From NCBI RefSeq assembly GCF_002860205.1, contig NZ_PGVB01000027.1, positions 1 through 64,000 of the forward strand: 64,000 bases of DNA, given 5' to 3'. Made by a program: the position numbers and the translations under genes. The notes beneath the pieces were generated by a model. The model was not told where the DNA came from. It searched no databases and was given only the letters and a program-made list of their open reading frames with translations. Of the stretch, positions 59,110-64,000 are shown piece by piece. The DNA is from Bacillus sp. T33-2 (GTDB lineage: Bacteria; Bacillota; Bacilli; Bacillales; Cytobacillaceae). Every line of letters starts with the position of its first letter. Position 1 is the first letter of the stretch.

Positions 59110-59970
59110 TCACCATTCGAGCTGTCTCATATAGGCCGTGAGCTTTTCTTTAAGGTCCGGGCTTTTCATTGCGAAATCGATGGACGCCTGTAAAAAACCG
59201 AATTTATCCCCAACGTCATAACGTTCTCCTTCAATAATGTATGAATAAATGGCTTCATTTTTCAATAAAAGGTCAAGAGCGTCGGTTAACTGGATTTCGC
59301 CTTTTTTGTCAGGCTGTATTTTTTCAAGTATTTCGAAAATCGCGGGGGAAAGCAGGTATCTGCCAATGATCGCCTGCCTTGAGGGTGCCGATTCCACAGG
59401 TGGCTTTTCGACCAGGGTATTGACCCTGTACAAATCACCAATTTGATTGCTATACCCGACAATTCCATACTTCACCACTTCGGAAGCCGCAACTTCTTTA
59501 CAGCCAAGAACGCTGGCCTGTACATTTTTGTACTGGTCGATCATCTGCTTCAAACCTGGGACTTCAGCATCAATGATATCGTCTCCGAGGAGGACAGCGA
59601 ACGGCTCCTCCCCGATAAATTTCTTTGCGCAAAGAACTGCATGGCCAAGGCCGAGCGGCTCCTTCTGCCTCACATAGTGGATGTCAACCATGTTCGAAAT
59701 GTTTTCGACTACATCAAGCATTTCCTGTTTTCCGGTTCTTTTCAGCAGCAGCTCAAGTTCGACCGATTTATCGAAATGGTCTTCGATTGCCCGTTTATTG
59801 CGCCCTGTCACGATGATGATATCCTCAATACCGGACTGGACGGCCTCTTCTATGATGTACTGGATCGTTGGCTTATCAACGATTGGAAGCATTTCTTTTG
59901 GCTGCGCCTTTGTCGCCGGCAAAAAACGTGTACCGAGTCCGGCCGCAGGAATCACTGCTTTTTTAATCAT
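59110..59970 (-). CDS. galU: UTP-glucose-1-phosphate uridylyltransferase
   Basis: 286 residues; makes UDP-glucose from UTP and glucose-1-phosphate. Nucleotidyl-transferase motif IPAAGLGTRFLPATKAQPKE, then MLPIVDKPTIQYIIEE, and FAVLLGDDIID (metal Asp), IVEKP-like TLVEKPP. Length normal for GalU/GtaB. UDP-glucose feeds wall teichoic acid and glycolipid synthesis, consistent with the glycosylation operon on the other side of the shared promoter region. Confidence 0.95.
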   Translation of the reverse strand: MIKKAVIPAAGLGTRFLPATKAQPKEMLPIVDKPTIQYIIEEAVQSGIEDIIIVTGRNKRAIEDHFDKSVELELLLKRTGKQEMLDVVENISNMVDIHYVRQKEPLGLGHAVLCAKKFIGEEPFAVLLGDDIIDAEVPGLKQMIDQYKNVQASVLGCKEVAASEVVKYGIVGYSNQIGDLYRVNTLVEKPPVESAPSRQAIIGRYLLSPAIFEILEKIQPDKKGEIQLTDALDLLLKNEAIYSYIIEGERYDVGDKFGFLQASIDFAMKSPDLKEKLTAYMRQLEW

Positions 59971-60145
59971 ATAATCCCCCTCTCAGCTCATCATGCCGAA
60001 TCCGTTTCTATCATATGTCCTGCCATGGTTGGCCTATCACGATTTTAACATGGATTCAATATTTCTGGAAAACTAGGGAATAGTTTCATGTTAAAAAGCA
60101 CACCTTAAAACGAACATCATAATCAGGTTCTACGAGGTGTAATGA

Positions 60146-61819
60146 TTGTTTTCACTGAAAAATAATGAGCAAAAGCTTGTAACTGTAGCAATCCTTGCCC
60201 TGGCCATATTTCTCGCGCCACTTTTTGTACTTGGTGAAAACGCCCATATCCGGGTCCATGACAATTTAGATTCCAACCTGGCATGGTACAGGGTGCTCGC
60301 CAACAGCGGAGAAATAGCGGGCGCGGTTGATGCAAAGGTTTCGCAGGTGATCAACGGGCTTCCCCGAAATGCCTTTGGAACTGAATATAGTTTGATCGTC
60401 TGGCTTTATGCACTGTTCCCAACGATGGTTGCGTACGCGCTCAGCCAGGCAATAGCAAGGTTTGTCGCTTTTATTGGTATGTATTTGCTATTAAAAAAGC
60501 ATTTTCTCCCGAAGCAGGAGTGGGGATTTATCCGTGTCGGGACCGCACTCGCCTTCGCCATGACTCCGTTTTGGCCGTGCGGAATGTTGAGCACACTCGG
60601 AATGCCGCTTGCGCTTTGGGCTTTTTTGAATATCCGGCGTGGAGAGACTTCCTGGAAAAACTATCTTGCCCTGACGCTGCTGCCGTTTTATTCAAGCATC
60701 GTGCTCGGATTTTTCTTTTTTCTGAGTGCAATGGGGATTTTCTGGCTGGTGGATGTAGCCAGAGGCAAAGGGTGGAACTGGCGGTTTTTATTTGCCATCG
60801 TTTATATGTCTGCCATTTATTTGGTTACGGATTACCGGCTTGTGTATTCATTCCTTTTTGACGATGAGCCGAACAGCAGGGATGAATACTTTCACGCAAG
60901 GCTGTCGTTCCTGCGGTCAGTCAGGCTTACTTTTAAAAATTACATATTGGGGCATCACCATGCGATGACGGTACATACGTTTATCATATTGCCTGTCATG
61001 TTCATCGCATTGTATTTCGTTTGGAAGAAAAGATTGTGGAGAAACGAAAAAGTGTTTGTATTTTTGTTTGCACTGAACTTCATCCTGTCAGCATGGTATG
61101 CTTTCTGGTTTTATAAGGGCTGGCTGCCCATGACGGAAAGATTCCACTTTCTTGATACATTCAATTTTGCCAGGTTCCACTTCCTGAGGCCGCTAGTCGT
61201 TTATGTGTTGTTCGCTGTTGGGCTGAGAATACTTTGGCAGCAGGGCAGCGGTTGGAGGAGGGCTGTCCCGTGGCTCGTTGTTGCGCAAATAGTCCTGCTT
61301 ATCTTTACGAATGAGGAAATCATTTTCCAGAACAAACCGACAGTCAAAGAATTTTTCGCTGAGGAACAGTTCGATGAAATTAAAGAACATATTGGCCTGC
61401 CCCAGCAGGACTACCGGGTGGCAAGCATTGGCATCCATCCGTCCATCTCGCAATATAACGGTTTTTATACGCTTGATACTTACAATAACTTTTACCCATT
61501 GTCCTATAAGTACGAGTTTCGGAAGATCATTGAAAAAGAACTGGACAAAAATAAAACGATCAGGACTTATTTCGATGAATGGGGCGGACGCTGCTACATT
61601 TTTACAGACGAGCTTGGCAAACATTACATGTTTACAAAGGACTCGAAAAAGCGGCTGAAAAACCTTGAGCTTAATATGGAACCTTTCAAAAAAATGGGGG
61701 GAAGGTACATTTTGTCAGCAGTTCCGATCGACAATGCAGGTGAAAATAATTTAAAACTGGATAAAATTTTTAATTCAAATTCATCTATTTGGAAAATATA
61801 CCTTTATGAAGCAATATAG
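60146..61819 (+). CDS. Polytopic membrane protein, YkoS-like (GT-C-type glycosyltransferase candidate)
   Basis: 557 residues with about 10-12 transmembrane helices and a C-terminal extracytoplasmic domain (RVASIGIHPSISQYNGFYTL, then YPLSYKYEFRKIIEKEL). An early acidic motif in the first external loop, VHDNLDSNL, fits a GT-C catalytic site. It resembles B. subtilis YkoS (DUF6044). TTG start at 60146 with CGAGGTG upstream. First of three genes predicted to transfer a sugar from a lipid carrier to an exported polymer. Confidence 0.8.
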   Translation: MFSLKNNEQKLVTVAILALAIFLAPLFVLGENAHIRVHDNLDSNLAWYRVLANSGEIAGAVDAKVSQVINGLPRNAFGTEYSLIVWLYALFPTMVAYALSQAIARFVAFIGMYLLLKKHFLPKQEWGFIRVGTALAFAMTPFWPCGMLSTLGMPLALWAFLNIRRGETSWKNYLALTLLPFYSSIVLGFFFFLSAMGIFWLVDVARGKGWNWRFLFAIVYMSAIYLVTDYRLVYSFLFDDEPNSRDEYFHARLSFLRSVRLTFKNYILGHHHAMTVHTFIILPVMFIALYFVWKKRLWRNEKVFVFLFALNFILSAWYAFWFYKGWLPMTERFHFLDTFNFARFHFLRPLVVYVLFAVGLRILWQQGSGWRRAVPWLVVAQIVLLIFTNEEIIFQNKPTVKEFFAEEQFDEIKEHIGLPQQDYRVASIGIHPSISQYNGFYTLDTYNNFYPLSYKYEFRKIIEKELDKNKTIRTYFDEWGGRCYIFTDELGKHYMFTKDSKKRLKNLELNMEPFKKMGGRYILSAVPIDNAGENNLKLDKIFNSNSSIWKIYLYEAI

Positions 61820-61837
61820 CACCAGGAGGAAACAGCG

Positions 61838-62875
61838 ATGAATGAACCAGTACTTACGATAGTGGTCCCATGCTATAACGAGGAGGAAGTTCTGCCTGAA
61901 ACGATCCCGCAGCTGTCCAGCCTTTTAAGCGGAATGATCTCTGATGGCCTGGTCTCAGGAAACAGTAAAATATTGTTTGTGGACGACGGCAGCAAGGACA
62001 ATACCTGGACAATTGTCTATAAGGAGAGCCTTAACTCTGATTTGATCCGCGGTTTGAAGCTTTCCCGGAATGTCGGGCACCAGAATGCCCTCCTTGCCGG
62101 GTTGTTTACAGCAAAACAGGCGTCGGACTGCATCATTTCAATTGATGCGGACCTGCAGGATGACATTGCCGTCATCCGCAAGTTTGTCGAGAAGTATCAG
62201 GCTGGGTATGAGGTTGTTTACGGAGTGCGGGGAAAAAGGCAGACAGACACCTTTTTTAAGCGCAGTACAGCAGAAGGTTTTTATAAGCTGATGCAAAAGA
62301 TGGGTGTCCAGCTTATTTTTAACCATGCAGACTACCGGCTGATGAGCAGACGGGCGGTAGAAGAACTCGAACGCTTCGGAGAGGTGAACATGTTTTTGCG
62401 CGGAATAGTCCCTCTCATCGGATTCCGGTCGACATCCGTTTATTATGCGAGGCAGGAACGTCTCGCCGGGGAAACAAAGTACCCTTTGAAAAAAATGCTT
62501 TCATTCGCATTTGACGGAATTACATCCTTTTCTGTTGTGCCAATCCGGTTTATATTGATGGCCGGCTGCCTGTTCTTTTTTGTAAGCATGCTATTTGGGG
62601 CTTATGATTTGGGAGTGAAACTTTTAGAACACACGGAATTAGGGCTGACTACCCTGATCATCTCCATCTGGCTGATCGGAGGCCTGCAGTTGATCGCAAT
62701 CGGCCTGGTAGGGGAGTATATAGGCAAGATCTATAAGGAAGCAAAGCGCAGGCCGAAATATATTATCGATATTGATACATTTAACCTGCCATTGCCACGC
62801 CATATCTTAAATAAAGAGGGACAGAAGAATGAGCCATTTAGCATTGATGCTGGAAAGCTTTCAGAAACGAACTAA
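61838..62875 (+). CDS. Family 2 glycosyltransferase (YkoT/GtrB-like)
   Basis: 345 residues. The GT-A catalytic domain has VVPCYNEEEVLPETI, FVDDGSKDNTW and the metal-binding SIDADLQDD; two C-terminal transmembrane helices follow. GtrB-type enzymes load a sugar onto undecaprenyl phosphate at the inner membrane face. CAGGAGG lies 10 nt before the ATG and 18 nt separate it from the preceding gene. It overlaps the next gene by 47 nt. Confidence 0.92.
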   Translation: MNEPVLTIVVPCYNEEEVLPETIPQLSSLLSGMISDGLVSGNSKILFVDDGSKDNTWTIVYKESLNSDLIRGLKLSRNVGHQNALLAGLFTAKQASDCIISIDADLQDDIAVIRKFVEKYQAGYEVVYGVRGKRQTDTFFKRSTAEGFYKLMQKMGVQLIFNHADYRLMSRRAVEELERFGEVNMFLRGIVPLIGFRSTSVYYARQERLAGETKYPLKKMLSFAFDGITSFSVVPIRFILMAGCLFFFVSMLFGAYDLGVKLLEHTELGLTTLIISIWLIGGLQLIAIGLVGEYIGKIYKEAKRRPKYIIDIDTFNLPLPRHILNKEGQKNEPFSIDAGKLSETN

Positions 62876-63266
62876 CCCATTCATCCGTTTTTTGTTTGTC
62901 GGCCTTGTTAACACCGCTGCCGGGCTGTCGATCACATTTTTTCTGTTGAATTTGATTGGCTGGCCATACTGGGTGTCAACGTTTATAGGGAACAGTATTG
63001 GAGCAATTGTAAGTTATTTTCTTAACCGGACTTTTACTTTTCATAGCTCCGTTGATGTCAAAAACGCAGGTCCAAGATTCATATCAGTCATCCTGCATTG
63101 CTACGTCGGTTCATATTATGCAAGTGCCTTCATTGCAAGCTGGCTTCAGCAGCAGCCGTTCATGGACGGGCTCATACTGCGGGATAACTTCGCTGTTCTG
63201 CTTGGAGCAGCTTTGTATACTGTGACCAATTATTTTGGGCAGAAACATTTTGTGTTCAGGAAATGA
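62829..63266 (+). CDS. GtrA/GtcA family flippase-like protein
   Basis: 145 residues with four transmembrane helices. GtrA pattern: IRFLFVGLVNTAAGLSITFF near the N terminus, then IGAIVSYFLNRTFTF, and a C-terminal NYFGQKHFVFRK. GtrA proteins are proposed to flip undecaprenyl-phosphate sugars. With the two previous genes it makes a complete three-component glycosylation set. The start overlaps the previous gene; GAGGGA precedes the ATG. Confidence 0.88.
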   Translation: MSHLALMLESFQKRTNPFIRFLFVGLVNTAAGLSITFFLLNLIGWPYWVSTFIGNSIGAIVSYFLNRTFTFHSSVDVKNAGPRFISVILHCYVGSYYASAFIASWLQQQPFMDGLILRDNFAVLLGAALYTVTNYFGQKHFVFRK

Positions 63267-63292
63267 CATTGTTCCAGGCAGCAATCGAAATT

Positions 63293-63352
63293 CTGTCCTT
63301 CATACCTTTATGAAGGACAGTTTCCTGAGCTGCAGTCCAAATTTTGTCCATT
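63293..63352. repeat. Single diverged copy of the array B repeat with hairpin
   Basis: CTGTCCTTCAT (63293-63303) pairs perfectly with ATGAAGGACAG (63310-63320) and is followed by TTTCCTGAGCTGCAGTCCA, then AATTTTGTCCATTATA. This parallels the array B unit. One stem pair is A-T in B but T-A here. It may also act as the terminator of the glycosylation operon. Confidence 0.65.
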
Positions 63353-63389
63353 ATAGGCTTACCCATTACAACATTGTATAGCTTATGTA

Positions 63390-64000
63390 CTATGATTCAA
63401 GTTTTTTTCTCGCTGATGTATGAGAATTAATGTTTGCCCCCTTGCCTCTAAAGATTAGCCACACTATTAAACTAAGCGATATCAGCATACCTTCCAATGA
63501 TAATATATACCACGGGTAGGGGCCTAAAACGTCCAGCAAGCTTGCACCTTTCGGTTTATGGCTTAAGTACATATAATTTCCGCCAACCAGTTTATTTATT
63601 AACATGATGATGGGCATAATCGCATTCAAAAATAAAAATAATTTTAGAACTGACCAGATGGTTGGCCGGTATCCCTTGACCCATGTAAAATATAAGGGTA
63701 CCCAAATAATCATCAAATGTGAATAAAAGAAATGGAAAAATCTGAAATGAGGGAAATCAAAATTTAAAAACGGTGTCAAAAATGCCTGGGATGCACCGAG
63801 AAGGGCAGTAAACAACAAAATTTCGTATATCATTTTGCTTCGCGTCAACAAAAGCAGGACTGTTAAGACAAGACTCAAGCTGCATAATTCTAAGGGAATG
63901 GCGTGGCTTACTTTCCAATTCCCATTCACATACATCCAGAAATGGTATGTCAATTCAATAACAATCAATGATAGGGCAATTCCTATTTCTGCTTTTCTCC
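63390..64000 (-). CDS. YwaF-like (TIGR02206) integral membrane protein, 5' end beyond the window
   Basis: At least 203 residues with six or more transmembrane helices. Characteristic segments: YHFWMYVNGNWKVSHAIPLE, then LCSLSLVLT, and FPHFRFFHFFYSHLMIIWVP, ending LGPYPWYIL. This matches the TIGR02206/YwaF family of unknown function. The frame stays open to the window edge (RKAEIGIALSLIVIELTYHF), so the start lies outside; the TTG at 63968 is not the true start. Confidence 0.85.
   Translation of the reverse strand, partial: RKAEIGIALSLIVIELTYHFWMYVNGNWKVSHAIPLELCSLSLVLTVLLLLTRSKMIYEILLFTALLGASQAFLTPFLNFDFPHFRFFHFFYSHLMIIWVPLYFTWVKGYRPTIWSVLKLFLFLNAIMPIIMLINKLVGGNYMYLSHKPKGASLLDVLGPYPWYILSLEGMLISLSLIVWLIFRGKGANINSHTSARKKLES

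Overview
The window looks like a chromosomal segment of a spore-forming Bacillaceae species. I infer this from the strong AGGAGG-type ribosome sites, frequent GTG and TTG starts, U-tailed hairpin terminators, and a gene set typical of that family (YdbS/YdbT, YkvA, YvrJ, DUF1659/DUF2922, a KinB-like kinase, a YflT-type stress protein, YkoS/YkoT, a BA3454-type peptide). I cannot name the species. No rRNA, tRNA, CRISPR array, prophage or intact insertion sequence was seen.

Layout. 1-110: the decayed 3' end of a group II intron. 408-6734: VanW-type lipoprotein, HAD phosphatase, a metallo-beta-lactamase-fold hydrolase behind a FadR-like operator, OsmC protein, a KinB-like sensor kinase and the DUF1659-DUF2922-YvrJ trio. 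6752-9303: cold shock gene with a long leader, DUF2268 lipoprotein, and a Cys/Gly-tailed protein behind an ECF-type promoter. 9441-17631: sbcDC with a LexA-like box, a Dph6-type ATPase, coaW and an isolated selB. 17751-24749: YneR-like protein, ydbST, a radical SAM/SPASM enzyme and small genes. 25196-30974: LysM-NlpC wall hydrolase, an orphan RsbT-like kinase, small stress-type genes, an MFS transporter, a 52-bp repeat array and a CBS protein. 31207-38931: tag, acetyltransferases, a cREC protein, a secreted subtilisin, an RRNPP-type regulator with its own pro-peptide gene, and a GH32 enzyme. 39233-45949: a LexA-box-linked Cas4-like/DinG-like helicase, a UDG-fold protein, ppaC, one pseudogene and a ComB homologue. 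46020-53845: a 51-bp repeat array, YkvA, DUF3900, a PadR/HAAS pair behind an operator array, a GntR-ABC operon and an ECF sigma factor. 54058-64000: an RsbR-like STAS protein, an FtsH paralogue, sigma-B- and ECF-type stress genes, galU, and a three-gene envelope glycosylation operon.

The most interesting joint signals are these. (1) A putative quorum-sensing cassette (TPR regulator plus secreted pro-peptide) lies next to a secreted protease. (2) Three promoters of TGAAAC-N16/17-CGTA type sit before small or Cys/Gly-rich envelope proteins, in a window that also carries an ECF sigma gene. (3) Three LexA-like boxes share one geometry, just upstream of a -10 element. (4) Five intergenic repeat loci fall mainly into two length classes, about 20 bp and about 51-52 bp; one family has a hairpin supported by a compensatory base change. 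(5) A five-copy TTG(T/C)AATACAA-type array precedes padR. (6) Several gene remnants and a poly-A frame junction are present.

All functional calls come from reading the sequence and from remembered family features. No database search was run.
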